This document shows positions 12,230 through 22,842 of a DNA stretch of 64,000 nucleotides, one piece after another. How positions within the stretch are numbered: position 1 is the stretch's first letter; each line of letters starts with the position of its first letter. Both the position numbers and the translations under genes were made by a program. Source of the DNA: Mucidula mucida (taxonomy: Eukaryota; Basidiomycota; Agaricomycetes; Agaricales; Physalacriaceae); NCBI GenBank assembly GCA_015501055.1, contig JADNYV010000104.1, positions 1 to 64,000 of the forward strand. The letters are read 5' to 3'. The notes beneath the pieces were generated by a model, which saw only the letters and a list, made by a program, of their open reading frames with translations, was not told where the DNA came from and made no database searches.

Positions 12230-13067
12230 TCATTGCAAGAAATAGAAGTCCTCGAGCCACACGATACTACAGAATATCCCGGTGATGGACCAGGCTCAAG
12301 CGCGCCTTTCTGTACAGCCTCGTACCTCGCGAGTCGCCGCGGCCCTCAGAAAGAAATGCCTCCTCTGTTTCTTTTTTCACTACGTGAGGCAGGGTATGCC
12401 GTGCGCCCGGCTGATACTATTGGTACATTTACAGGAACTCCAGGAATCTGGAAGGCAGTATCGCGCACGGGTTTGCTCGTAAATGTAGAATTATTGAATT
12501 ATTGCTCCATCGCCGGTGTGTCGTACGCTAATTCGAGGCGAGAAACTCGAATCGTGCTGAGAATGCATAGGAAGTATAAGTCAGTGCGGGACAACGAGAA
12601 AACCAGGACTCACTATTGTTGATCACCAGCCCCGCCTCCATCTAATATGCCGCTAGTACCTGGCATGTTCGGCGATATCGTGATATTACAAGCAGGCGTG
12701 AGAGACGGAAAAGTTGGGCGTACTGGAGCTAGACACATCGAATCTGTGAAGTGCGCCCGGCTCGCCCAAGCGGTGGCGCTCAGCTTCCCATGACGGGGCT
12801 CTGCTGAGTTATTTGGGGTAGATGGTGGGACTCGCGCTCTTGGATAGAGGAGATTGACGACTGTTCTGAGATGGCCGCAACGCGTTGATTCCTTTGAATG
12901 GTGGTTGTCTGTCTGATTTATGCAGAGCAGTAGGGAAAAGCTGCGGTTTAGGAAACAGAGGAAATTGAAGAGGCTTGCGCGGATGCGGCTGTGGTTTGAT
13001 TATCCTTGGTGACTTGTTCTCCATGTCCTGACTCCCGTCAAATTTGTTGAGGACGCCCGGTGATTCC
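12230..13067. repeat. Inverted repeat segment (mirrors 48517-49290)
   Basis: In reverse complement 12230-12640 resembles 48940-49290 and 12720-13067 resembles 48518-48850, including the phrases around 'ggtggcgctcagcttcc' and 'gttgattcctttgaatgg'. Homology stops exactly at 13076, the left end of the large TIR element, and resumes at 24350. Confidence 0.65.
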
Positions 13068-13076
13068 ATTGCCAGT
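13068..13076. repeat. Target-site duplication, left (ATTGCCAGT)
   Basis: The nine bases ATTGCCAGT precede the left end of the 11.27-kb element and recur exactly at 24350-24358 after its right end. The homologous unfilled site on the other arm (48509-48517, minus strand ATCGCCAGC) has it once. Confidence 0.8.
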
Positions 13077-13106
13077 GGGTATGGGCAATTTGGCGGGTGG
13101 GAAAGT
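13077..13106 (+). repeat. Left terminal inverted repeat of the 11.27-kb element
   Basis: Begins GGGTATGGGCAATTTGGCGG and continues with GTGGGAAAG. It pairs with 24323-24349 on the opposite strand, with two single-base gaps. Confidence 0.75.
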
Positions 13107-13310
13107 TATTTAGCATGACCTTCTAAAAGCGGACACCCAGCCAAAGGGCTCTCTCACCGTCGCACGAATTTACATCTCATGAACGAGGCACTCTGGGACT
13201 ACAGTTCAGTGAGAGAAAATGTTGAGATTAGCATTTCATTTGTAAGTAGTAGAACAAGCTTGTAAACTTAGGACTACAAAGCAAATATCCTACATGAGCG
13301 ATACACTGAT

Positions 13311-14350
13311 CTAGTAAGGCGGGACAGGGTCATCTCCATACATGCTAGTAGTTTTCATGCCTGGTTTAACTCTCCACCTCAGCCCACGTTCCGGATCGAT
13401 GTTCAGATCCTCATAATACAACATCTTCAACTCCTCTTCGGGCAAAGCTCCGATCCACGCGTTGATGGTACCCCATCCCCACTCTTCCGCCTCGGCAATT
13501 TGCCCCCCATCTGAAAGAGGCGTAGTAAAGCGATGCCAGATGTTCCCATCTGCGTGGTCCGAATATCGTCTCAAGATTTTACGTATGTCGAAATAAAAAT
13601 CCTGTCTCATCGAGTCATTCTTCCAACGCCCTGCAAATGTCTTCTCGGAAAGAGCATGAAATCCTGCGCGCCCCCAGTCGATGAGGACTGGATTATTGCT
13701 TCCGTGCCGAAAGATGATGTTGTTGGAATGGAGGTCGTTATGCGAGACGCCGTAGCGGCGGAGGCGCCTCGCTAGCTCCAGGATTTTTTGAGAAATGACC
13801 TCCGCTTGCGCTATAGATATATCGGTGCCCGGGCAAACAGAGGACATAAGGCGACCGGGATGTACTCCATCAACAGACCGTCGATGACATCTAGCGCTGG
13901 ATGGATAGAGGCCCCCAAGGACATAGCAATGCGTACATGGCCGAAGCATTTCGGAACGAGGCCCAACTTTTGAGCCCCGGTAAGAGCTTCGTACGCCTTC
14001 AACTCGGTTCGGCGGGCATTATCAAAGTATCTCCAGTGATCTAGCTCCTCAAACCACTGCGGGTCATCCTCTGATAGACCATCCTTGTCGAGTATGGGAT
14101 GGCCACCAGTACGCTGGATGTACATTGTAAGATTCGTCTGGAATTCTCTCTCATGGTCAACGCTCCAGGGCACACGACGCTGTCCGACTCGGCGATCGGC
14201 AAGCTTGCAGATGAGCCTGTCTGGAAGATCTGGTCCAGAGTGGAGAGGTTGTATGAGAATACAAGCGGAGTTGGTGAATGGGTGGAACACTCTAAGGACC
14301 TTGGCTTCGACCATCCGATTACCGCTGGTCACTAATGACATTTGAATCAT
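13311..14350 (-). pseudogene. Protein kinase-like gene, one frameshift
   Basis: Two overlapping minus-strand frames, 14350-13811 and 13949-13311, form one kinase-like protein of about 345 aa if a one-base shift near 13857-13860 is allowed. The first frame ends in LLMEYIP; the second supplies GRLMSS, the catalytic loop HNDLHSNNII and the metal-binding motif LIDWGRA (DWG instead of DFG). This is the fungal protein-kinase-like type common in Agaricomycetes. The N-terminus may continue upstream: a frame stays open to an acceptor-like TTTTTTCAG near 14384, so 14350 is a minimal start. No intron with proper splice sites bridges the shift, so it is either a real lesion or an assembly error. It lies inside the 11.27-kb TIR element and is therefore candidate cargo. 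Confidence 0.7.
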
Positions 14351-15205
14351 ATTGTTAGGTTGATATAGAGCTTCAGGTAGCCTGAAAAAAGTGTTGGAGC
14401 ATGTTTATCAAAATATTTCAAAGGCTTACTGAAACCAAGTATGTGCTGTTCCTTGAGCGGAGTGGCGTAACCTAGTCGATAGCTGACAATGCCAATGAGA
14501 TGAGGGAGTGAGAGTACAATAGAGGTGGCCTACTGGGCGGACTGCGGATAACATGTTTTTGTGCTCTGTGATGGTAGAAAGTATGCCTCAAAAGCGAGCA
14601 GTACAAAAGCAAGAGGCCCCGGCAAGTCCCGAGGGTCCATAACGATCATTCCCACCGATGACTGTCCCTTGTCCTGCCCCCCTCCACATGTTCCGTAGAT
14701 TTTGTAGAGCTTCCATTCCATATATACCCATGCGAATTCACTCCATATTCTCAGCGCTTATTTGAATTCATTTCTGCCACATGCTAAGACACTGCCACTG
14801 AATGGTGAATATTTTGCTGCCGGCGGCGGCTCGTGATGCTACACGCTTATGTGTAACAACAGCGTCTACCAGTGAGAGCCAAATGAGTCCATCTGTGGTT
14901 CCTCGACAACTCCAAAGGAGACTCTCTGCCCTATTGTCGCGGCGCTAAGTCCACCTCAATAGCGTGATGTGACGTAGATTTATGCCCTGATAGATCTGCG
15001 CTGTTGACGCGCGCTACGCCCAATGATGAACTATTGATCGATGCACCTTCAAGCACCGCAATGGATGACCTTTGTGTGGCCGCGTGTCGGCAGAAGACGA
15101 CTTCTGCATTCTATAGCAGCATGCACAGCCTTCTATACTCTCATTGGTGGAAAACCATGGACACAAAGGATCATGTCTATTGTGTTCTTCACGCGGGTCT
15201 GCACC
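14351..15205. other. Stretch between kinase-like gene and small gene
   Basis: No gene supported. A short minus-strand frame around 14440-14530 reads LIGIVSYRLGYATPLKEQH before a donor-like GTAAGC and could be a leader exon of the kinase-like gene. However, its phase does not fit the downstream exon. Confidence 0.3.
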
Positions 15206-15213
15206 ACACTTCG

Positions 15214-15220
15214 TATAAAA
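15214..15220 (+). promoter_or_regulatory. TATA box (TATAAAA) of the 149-aa gene
   Basis: TATAAAA at 15214-15220, about 123 bp before the predicted start codon at 15343. A transcript start near 15245 would leave a ~100-nt leader. Position and context suit a fungal core promoter. Confidence 0.5.
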
Positions 15221-15342
15221 GACAGTCATGTATTGCTGGATGCCCCCATCTTCCAACCACCGAGGCATCTATCTCATCCTTCATCTGACACCAACTCTAC
15301 ACCCATTTCCTCCTATCAACTCCACGAACGACTCGTCCTGAA

Positions 15343-15920
15343 ATGGCCTATAAATTTGTGCTACGTGTGTGGCCCCGGCGCCAAGTTTGAGTTGCCTAAA
15401 GTTTGTCGTCTCATCTTCCGGTTGTAACGAAATTGAGGTTTTTCTTTGCAGAAGTTGACTAAGACGACGACGGCAGGCACCTTTGGGGAATACATGAAGT
15501 CACTTCTTAGTCCCGGGAGGACGTTTAACACCATTAACGTCAAGTACCAAGAGGCTGTTTGCCTGGGTACAGCTGTACGGGTCCACGGCGACACAAAGTC
15601 GATCACACGCGCCCAATACTGCTACGAGAAAGGAAGAGCCAACGAACCTGATGTGCGATACCTTTGTCTTGTTGAAAGTGATCAGTGGGACACCAGCAAA
15701 GTCCTAATCAAGGCCCCCTTTGGGAAGGTTGACCAGAGCAAGCGAAAAACTGATGCAATTGATGGCAACATTTTTAAGAGAACGGTCATGGAAGCCTTGA
15801 AGGTATGATTATATGTTTGCTCCTGCAAAGACTTCGAACTCACAACATTGTTCTGTATTGTAGGAAGCTGAAGCACCTCGCGAGTTCTATAACCCCTACA
15901 ATGTTGAGGATATCGACTGA
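15343..15920 (+). CDS. Uncharacterised 149-aa protein, three exons
   Basis: Exons 15343-15384, 15452-15802 and 15864-15920 are joined by introns of 67 bp (GTTTGAG...TTTGCAG) and 61 bp (GTATGA...TTGTAG), both phase 0. They give MAYKFVLRVWPRRQ, then KLTKTTTAGTFGEYMKSLL onwards, ending EAEAPREFYNPYNVEDID. There is a purine at -3 of the ATG and a TATA box upstream. The protein is basic in its first two thirds and acidic at the end, with no signal peptide or membrane segment and no family I recognise. The second exon is a 117-codon open stretch, and both flanking introns have good branch/acceptor context, which argues for a real gene. It sits inside the TIR element, so it is either cargo or an element protein. 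Confidence 0.6.
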
Positions 15921-17980
15921 GGCGTCGAACACCTTGTTTTCCTTTACAACTTATACCAGTAGTAGCTACCTATATCGAAAGCTTTTCAACGGAAATGAAT
16001 GTCTCAGAGCTTGACACACCAGAGACTCATCTGAACGTCGACTGCATGGATCATCACCATTAAGCTTTGTCCGCTTGAGCAAGAGCGTGAATTCGCTATG
16101 GACTCATGGCTGGCACGTCCCCTACTGACACAACAGAAGATCTCCCCGTCAATAGATGGATGGTTATGTGGTGTGTAATTTTATTGCTGTCCAACATCTT
16201 CCACGGTCACTTTTAAATCCCAGAGGAATCTCGTCGGTGTGTGTCCACTTAAAACTTCACGTCTTCATGGATTATTGCAACGAGAATATTCTACTACTTA
16301 CTCCTCAAAACACCACCGTTCCTGTTATTTGCTGAACACTTGTCACAAACTTCACCGGCCGACAGTAATCCTTCAACAGCCGACTACAATCCTTCAACGG
16401 CCAACTACAATCCTTCAACGGCCGACTATAATCCTTCATTGGCACAAGAATCAACAAGGGAAACTCGCTCACTCTAACCACATCCTCCACGCGTCAAAAA
16501 ACACCGCCCACGGCTCCTCCTCATCCAACTAATCTCAGTAATCAGCGCATATTGGCAGCGGATGACAGCGAATGGTGCTCTCCGATATTTTAGGACAACA
16601 TTCCCATCCGGATTAGACGGCACCTTGCGGAATTTCTCCCTCATGATCCTACGAGTACGGGAGAGCCAGAACTCTTTGCCGAGAGGAGGCATCTTTGCTA
16701 TGTACTGTCTCCCAAATCTGTGGCATAATGTGATTAGGAAGGTTTTTCAGAGACGACGGGGCACCACTGACTTTGATTGCGGACTGATGTCCCGGTTTCC
16801 AATCCTTCGTCTGCTAATATCATAAGCTTGTCAAGGGGTTGTAGTAAGCCCAATCGTTGATGGGCAGGCAACTGGATGGGAGAAAATCAGGACGATGGGA
16901 TTCAATTGGAGTGGCTCCAGGGAGAAATGGTGAACTGGAAGAGACATATGCTTATAGGTATGAAACAAGCCTAGAACAGACCTGTTTATCGCAGCGCACC
17001 CAGTCTGTTACCGGAAACTTCAAATAAGGAGGGCTCTGTCCACAATACCCAGTCAACACAACTTTCCGCAAAGTAGGCGAGCAGGCTGTAGTGGCACGCG
17101 TCAACTGTTCTTTGAGAATGCGTTGGCTTCGCCTGTCAGTGTCCTCATGTATGCCAACATTCGATCATATGACCTGACCCTCTCTCTTTGTACTGCTCAC
17201 GAGAGCCTTTCAATCTCCCATGGATAATTTCTACAATAATACAGAGCACTGCCCGTTGGGGCGTCTCTACCGGCGCTGCCTTTGTTGTCGTGGTCATGGC
17301 GGGAAGAAGACAGACGCTTGACATCACCTGATCCACTTTCCTCCGCCTGATCAATGATCTCTCCATTAACACCATGTCGGCGCTGCTGCTCAGGTTGTAA
17401 TGCATGAGTCCCTTGTTTTTAGTCACCTGTTCAGTGAAGATGGAGTCCTTGCGGAATATGTAAGCCTTGACTCTTGACTTGTTATGAATGTTGTTCTGGA
17501 ATGACTCACGGGAGCCTTGATGGCTTCACGAGCCATCCTTGGTACAGATCGACATCACTGTCTTCGATGGAAAACCCGTAGATGGAATACTCCGTGCAAG
17601 CCAAAGACCACATTGTGGTATAAGACTGAAGTCATCTGTATGGCACGCTGTTGGACAGCAGATATGTTCTCCTCCGTCTTATATTTAATAATCAAGAAGT
17701 ACAAGTCGCAGCCTCCCCAATTTTTGACGGGTGCGGCCGCCTCCGCATTGTCCGGTGGCTGAGCAGAGATATTAAAGAGGTACTTCTTGTAATAGTACTT
17801 ATTGCTTGAAGCAGGCTTTGGCTGCGCAGCTGTTGGACTTTCAAAGTTCGGTCCGGGGGCCTGCAATCTGCTTCTCTTTAAACCACAATAATACAAGCTC
17901 TAAAACACTGTTCTCAAGTCTCCTCGTATCAAGTGCTTCATGATGTCATACAACGGAGATACTCCTGACCATCTGCAAAC
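15921..17980. other. Interior of TIR element, no gene recognised
   Basis: Contains a 21-bp minisatellite at 16354-16440. Several frames of 80-110 codons occur on both strands (16562-16825 plus; 17426-17145 and 17896-17555 minus), none with recognisable motifs. If the element encodes its own transposase, its remains would be expected here and in 23388-24322, which flank the gypsy insertion. Confidence 0.3.
16354..16440 (+). repeat. 21-bp minisatellite, about four units
   Basis: Units of the type CCTTCAACGGCCGACTACAA plus one T follow each other from about 16354 to 16440 with 1-3 changes each. Being a multiple of three it stays open in frame (ILQRPTT-like on the plus strand), but there is no other evidence that it is translated. 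Confidence 0.8.
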
Positions 17981-17985
17981 CCTAG
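17981..17985. repeat. Target-site duplication of gypsy element 1 (CCTAG)
   Basis: CCTAG stands directly before the left LTR (17986) and again at 23383-23387 directly after the right LTR, the 5-bp duplication expected of Ty3/gypsy integrase. Confidence 0.9.
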
Positions 17986-18366
17986 TGTTAGCGACTGACT
18001 AAGCCACGAGACTCAACCAGGTACCACAGCAAGAAACTAAGGAGGAAAGCGTTCGCGTTCGTAAGACTAGGCTAGGCCAGGTGTATAAACGAGATCGGAA
18101 CTAAAGTACAATGATACTACACTACTGCTTATATACTAGTAAGTCTGTGTTTGAGACTCCTTGTCCATACGCGTTTCCACTAGGGATGCTCCACGCCCTT
18201 GACCCAGTGTGGTATGCTACTAGTCCGTGAAACTATTAAATACGAGTGGTAACTGCATGTAAGTAATAATACTGAAACGTCCATGTGTGCTACGAGTGTC
18301 GGCGGTGTGTATACAATAGGGAGTCCATGAGGTATCAGCATGTATGATGTCATCCATGTGTTGGAC
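17986..18366 (-). repeat. 3' LTR of gypsy 1, truncated on its inner side
   Basis: Matches the first ~380 plus-strand bases of the 526-bp LTR at 22857-23382 almost exactly, from TGTTAGCGACTG to CATGTGTTGGAC, then breaks into pol sequence. Confidence 0.92.
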
Positions 18367-19129
18367 AGCCCCATTGGCATAGTTCGAGGAATCTGCCTCG
18401 ACTCGAAACTTGCCGTTGTTGCGTGGTACGATCAGAACGGGTTCTTCTGTCATCCTCCGTTTCAACTCCTCAAACGCCTCATGCTGCTCCTTTCCCCAAA
18501 CCCATTCGCCCTTCCCGGTTAGCGATGTCAATGGCTTCGCTACCCCCGCAAATCCCCGGATGAAACGTCGGTAGAAGTTACAGAAGCCCAGGAATGACTG
18601 TACTTCCTTCTTCTTCGTTGGCTCCTTCCATTCCTTCACTACGGCCACTTTTGCCGGATCCATCTTCACTTCTCCTCCTCCAACAATAACTCCCAAGTAA
18701 TCTACAGTATGTGCCTCAAAACTACATTTCTCGGGTTTTAAATACAACTTGTTTACTCGCAATATCTCCAGTACTTGTTGTACAATATGCCTATGTTCTT
18801 CCAATGTGTTCGTAAAAATAAGTATGTCGTCTAAGTAAACTATAACATGTCCTTCATTGATCAACTCCTTCAGAATGTGATTCATGAACGATTGGAACGT
18901 TGCCGGCAAGTTTGTAAGTCCGAAGAACATGACTGAGGGCTTGAACAGGCCTCGGTTTGTTCTAAACGCCGCTTTCCACTCATCACCTTCTTTGATCCGA
19001 ATGTTATTGTAACCCCATTGGACATCCATCTTTGTGAAAACCTTTGCTCCCTTCAACTTGTCGATAAGTTCTTGGATCAACGGTAAGGGGTATCGGTTTT
19101 TGATTGTCATGTCGTTCAACTTCCGATAA

Positions 19130-19137
19130 TCCTGCAC
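19130..19137. repeat. Target-site duplication of hAT relic (TCCTGCAC)
   Basis: Eight bases TCCTGCAC precede the insertion and recur at 20187-20194. The uninterrupted gypsy 2 has TCCTGCAC once at the equivalent place (31059-31066). An 8-bp duplication is the hAT signature. Confidence 0.92.
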
Positions 19138-19144
19138 TAGAGAT

Positions 19145-19335
19145 GGACACGAGTCCATACTCGAGTATATTCGGACTCATCGTATGAGTAACTCTTACCT
19201 CAAACCCAATACTCAAGACTCGAGTCTTCACTCGAGACTCTACTCGAATATCTACTCTACTCGAGAGTACTTCATGAGTCTCGAGTATTCGAGTACTCGA
19301 GTACGATCCGAGTATACTCGAGTATACTCACGTAT
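19145..19335. repeat. Subterminal ACTCGAGTA-type repeats, left end of hAT relic
   Basis: About 190 bp packed with variants of CGAGTATACTCG and ACTCGAG, many of them palindromic. In hAT elements such subterminal repeats are the usual transposase-binding sites; that role is inferred here. Confidence 0.7.
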
Positions 19336-19423
19336 CAGCAAGCAAATTCAAACATAAAGACAGTGAAGATTAAAGTAAGTAGGTCGTAAGTGTATCAAGT
19401 TATATCCATATCAGTAGCATCCA

Positions 19424-19921
19424 TTAGGGGTCGGGAAAGAAAAGCGAATCAGTGAAACTTGCCTGATAGACCAAGTTCAGGATGTGCCCAAAGCACCGTA
19501 CTTGGGTATCCCACCGACCAGATATGGAGGCCTCGTAGTGACCGTAGAGACGATTGAGCTCGTCAAGCATGGAGTCGTTGTTGGTGGCATTGTCGCCAAC
19601 GTGGCCAAGAGTGCGCTCGACAATTCCGAACTCTTTGAGGAGCTCGAATGCCGCCTTGGCGAGGTTCTTCCCAGTGTGTGCAATCGTCATCCTAAATAAG
19701 TGTTTAAGATATATCAAAAAAAGAGAGGAGAGAAAGACTTACTCGATCATATCCAATGTGATAACAAATAGCTTGCCCTTGTGGATAAATGAGGCGAGAA
19801 TGCCCATGAACTCGTGTCCGTTCGGGGCAGTCCAGCAGTCAAAGATGAGGTTGAAGCGCCCCTCGTGGTTATACTCGTTGTTGTGCTGATGCACAGAAAT
19901 GGCTGAGCTCCGTGGGTTCAA
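19424..19921 (-). pseudogene. hAT transposase fragment, two exons
   Basis: Minus strand: exon to 19743, GTAAGT intron, exon from 19691 to the stop at 19424. The first part reads RFNLIFDCWTAPNGHEFMGI, containing the first catalytic Asp in the FDCW context. The second reads MTIAHTGKNLAKAAFELLKE, then GHVGDNATNNDSMLDEL with the second Asp, and RCFGHILNLVYQA. The spliced junction is in phase. The catalytic Glu and the C-terminal hAT dimerisation domain are missing. Confidence 0.85.
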
Positions 19922-19954
19922 TGCTCACGGGGTTCATTTTGTTCAAAAAATATA

Positions 19955-20180
19955 TATTAGGAGCTGAATACTCACGAATACTCACGAATATAAGAATACT
20001 CATGAGTATTCACGAATATTTATGAGTATGAGTCTATCGAGTATTCGTGGCCCCAAACTGAAACTCTAGACTCACCATAGACTCTAGACTCTACTCTACT
20101 CACGTGCGAGTATACTCTTGGCTTGCATGATGAGTATGAGTTTATTCGTGAGTACTTTTTTTATTCTATACTCGCGTCCG
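19955..20180. repeat. Subterminal repeats, right end of hAT relic
   Basis: Repeated CACGAATA, ATACTCATGAGTAT and TGAGTATGAGT-like words over about 225 bp, the counterpart of the left-end array but with CGAATA rather than CGAGTA as the main unit. Confidence 0.65.
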
Positions 20181-20186
20181 ACTCTA

Positions 20187-20194
20187 TCCTGCAC
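20187..20194. repeat. Target-site duplication of hAT relic, right copy
   Basis: TCCTGCAC, identical to 19130-19137; pol sequence continues directly after it (TGGCCGAAGG). Confidence 0.92.
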
Positions 20195-21330
20195 TGGCCG
20201 AAGGCTTCCGTCCTTCTTTTTGACAAAGAAGAAGGGTGACGCCATAGGTGAAATTGACGGCCGTATACGTCTCGTCCGTATGTTTTCTTCCAGAAACTCG
20301 TCTAACGCCTTCTGTTTGGATGGACTAAGGGGATAAACCTTGCAGTCAACCGGTTTGGAACCAGGCGTAAGTTCTATTGCGTGATCCCAGGGTCTTCGCT
20401 CCGGTAGCTTGTCAAAGTCCGCCTTGCTAAATACATCGGAGAATTCCTCAATGTAAGGTGCAGCAGCGAATGAACTCTGTTGTGATCTCAGCTTTTCGCC
20501 GCTTTTGCGATAGTTGTCCCAGTCCATCCAGAACAAACGCTCTCCCTCTTCCAACTTCTCTTCTACGTCTTCTCCTTCATCTTCCGGCGAGTTATACTCG
20601 GGTAGGTAGCCGCAACGGTCTGGGCATCGATCAAAAGACAGCGTGGATTCCGTCCAGTTGATCGTGGGGTTGTGATATCGTAACCAATCTAGCCCCAAAA
20701 AGATGCTTGTTTTGCCAAGATTGGTGACGGCCAACTCAATCTTTTCTGCGTGATCACCGATCTTCATCCGGACCTCCACAAAGCCTTTGATTGCTCCTCC
20801 CTCGTTTAGGGTTCCATCCGCATTGTAGACAGGGAGCTTGACTGGTAACTCCTTGATCGGGAGTCCGTTCTTCTCGACGAATTCTTTATTGACACAAGAA
20901 CCCGTTGCTCCACTGTCAAGAAGGGCACTTGTTTCCCATTCAGAGCCTGTGTGTACACTCTCTATGGTTACTCGGAGTTTCATGTCCTGCCCCTTTGTTC
21001 CCCGGATGTACTTCCTCGACTTCTTTAACTCTGTCACAACTTCCACTGCAGCTTCCCTTGTCAACGCTCTGATCGCCATCACCTTCTCCTCCGTCGCTTC
21101 TCTCTCTCTCCGTTCCGGCATCCATGCTCTCAAAATTCCCACTGCTCTTGGCACGTCATCCTCTCTTAGCCGTTGTGCAATCCACTCGGGCGTATTTGGC
21201 TCAAATCTTTCTTTCGCAGGTTTTGTTGGTGAAGTCGTCGATGATATTTTAGATGTTTCAGTACCCGTACTGTAAATAAATTCTGCATCTGACGACTCTT
21301 CCCTTGATGACTGCTCCGGCAGGACTGCGT

Positions 21331-22260
21331 CTACTGCGGGAGCTTCGCAAAACCCAACTCTTCGGCCAACTTCTTCTTCTCCTCCTCGTTCATTTTGGTC
21401 CATAGACCCCGAATCGTCTGGGGTCGACCCTTCTTAGGACAGAACCTGCTGACATGACCGTGTTTGCCACAGCTGAAGCAAAGTCCTCTTCGACGTGCGT
21501 TGTTGATGTCCATCGGTCTGCCGGCTCCTCCATAGGTAACGCCGGTGGCATCTCGTCGTGTGATTGGCGTCGGGGGTGGATTCGTAGGGTTGACTCTCGA
21601 TGTAGCCGCCTGCGGAGCTTGGGGCCGGACCTGCATGCCGGACCTCTTGCTCGCCGCCCGCCTTCTCCATAGCTGATCGATCTGAATGATCTGTGCCTTC
21701 CAATCCTTGTACTTCTTTGGCAACCCATCTCGGCTGCCATAGATCTGGTCGATGATCTTCTCGTTGACATTGGTCTCGAGAAGTCGCACGACAAATGCGT
21801 CATCCTTCGAGTATTCCGCCTGAGTAAGCAGGACCTCGAACTTCTGAAAGAAATCTTGAGCGGTGTCTTGCCCCTGGCGCAACCGTTCGATCTGATCTTG
21901 CACATCTCGCGCGAGGTTGGAGTCCACAAATCGCTCCTTCAAGTTCTCCTTGAACTCAGTCCAAGAGACTGTCCATTCCTCTTCCTCCTCGTCGAAGTTC
22001 TGGTCCGAGTAGTTCCGGACCCACACATCAACATGATCTCCTCGGATGTAGGAGAGAACAACATCAATCCTTTCGGAGTCCGATGTGAGGTTATTCTTCT
22101 TGTCACGGATGTATGTGAACATCGATCGCCACCAGCTCTTGTACTTGGACTTGTCCCCGTCATAGTCATAAGGCTTGTTGACAAGGGATCGGCCTTTGGT
22201 TTCGTCATTGGCGTGATGAGCGGGTGTGTGATGAGCGGCTTCGGGTGCTTCGTTGGACAT
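21331..22260 (-). CDS. gag: Gag of gypsy 1, intact 309 aa
   Basis: Structural protein forming the retrotransposon particle. Begins [19 protein letters not shown] capsid-like helical region ([17 protein letters not shown], then [14 protein letters not shown] and [11 protein letters not shown]) follows, then a proline-rich linker. Near residue 265 is one CCHC zinc knuckle, [14 protein letters not shown], with standard C-X2-C-X4-H-X4-C spacing. The frame is uninterrupted. Seven codons before the end, LGF is encoded by TTG GGT TTT, providing a -1 slippery site into pol. Confidence 0.93.
   Translation of the reverse strand: MSNEAPEAAHHTPAHHANDETKGRSLVNKPYDYDGDKSKYKSWWRSMFTYIRDKKNNLTSDSERIDVVLSYIRGDHVDVWVRNYSDQNFDEEEEEWTVSWTEFKENLKERFVDSNLARDVQDQIERLRQGQDTAQDFFQKFEVLLTQAEYSKDDAFVVRLLETNVNEKIIDQIYGSRDGLPKKYKDWKAQIIQIDQLWRRRAASKRSGMQVRPQAPQAATSRVNPTNPPPTPITRRDATGVTYGGAGRPMDINNARRRGLCFSCGKHGHVSRFCPKKGRPQTIRGLWTKMNEEEKKKLAEELGFAKLPQ
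21349..21355 (-). promoter_or_regulatory. Programmed -1 frameshift heptamer GGGTTTT
   Basis: Minus-strand G GGT TTT in the gag reading frame fits the X XXY YYZ rule exactly, 15 nt before the gag stop. Slipping back one base gives GGG TTT TGC GAA GCT, which is the pol frame. The same heptamer in the same place occurs in gypsy 2 (32219-32225). Use in translation is inferred. Confidence 0.75.
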
Positions 22261-22842
22261 GATGGATCGGGGTGATGGGATCGGAGAGTGAAAGGGTGAA
22301 AGTGGGGATATGGGTGATGCGGATTTAGATGAAACGGGTGAGGGAATAGAGGTTTGGATGAATAGGGAGGGATCGCCTAGATCTGAGATAGAATCCAGGA
22401 CTTGGTAGGTTGGGGAATGATGATGTGTATCGTAAGGTAAGTAAAGTAGGTAGGTATCGTAACTGTCTACACTATTTTACCGACTACTGACTACGTAGCT
22501 ACGGAGCCCAAGAGCTCGTCACAAGTTCGCAATTGCCCAGCCGACGTCCCTCTGGTGTGAGGTAAGCCAAAGTTTTCCTGGGAACGGGGGTTGACCCGTA
22601 AACAGCGCCCACTGAAGTGCAACTGCCAAAAGTTTGTTCTTGTGAGAGCGGCTACTTTCAGCACCCGAGGCAGTTATCTCTAACTGTTAGCCGGCGCTAC
22701 TGGGACCAATACACATGTATGCGGACGTGCACTGGGATTAGGATTCCGTCGATCTGTAAACAGGAAAGGGGATGGGGAATGTGCGATATCAAACAGCAAA
22801 GTGCTGATCGACGATCAGGGATGTGTGGTAGGTGGTAGAAAG

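Larger units (their letters stand above)
19138..20186 (-). mobile_element. hAT transposon relic, 1049 bp, nested in gypsy 1 pol
   Basis: Ends are imperfect inverted repeats: left TAGAGATGGACACGAGT, right (reverse complement) TAGAGTCGGACGCGAGT. They are flanked by the 8-bp duplication TCCTGCAC. The body holds a minus-strand hAT transposase remnant and, at both ends, dense subterminal repeats of ACTCGAGTA / CGAATACTCA type. Transposase is far too short for autonomy, so it moved in trans or was deleted later. Confidence 0.9.
18367..21403 (-). pseudogene. pol: pol of gypsy 1 (protease, RT, start of RNase H), broken
   Basis: In the -1 frame relative to gag. Order: aspartic protease with [10 protein letters not shown], a spacer, then reverse transcriptase beginning [15 protein letters not shown] and reaching [16 protein letters not shown]. 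There it is cut by the hAT relic and resumes as YRKLNDMTIKNRYPLPLIQE. The RT active site VIVYLDDILIF, and the thumb/connection [12 protein letters not shown], are present. The frame ends in FRVEADSSNYANGAV, the first strand of RNase H, at the internal deletion. Integrase is absent, so the copy cannot transpose alone. Confidence 0.9.

Noticed and set aside
20458..21275. Plus-strand frames opposite gypsy 1 pol (up to 145 codons) and opposite gag (21856-22275)
   Set aside because: Antisense shadows of gag and pol; repeated in gypsy 2 only because the sense genes are homologous.
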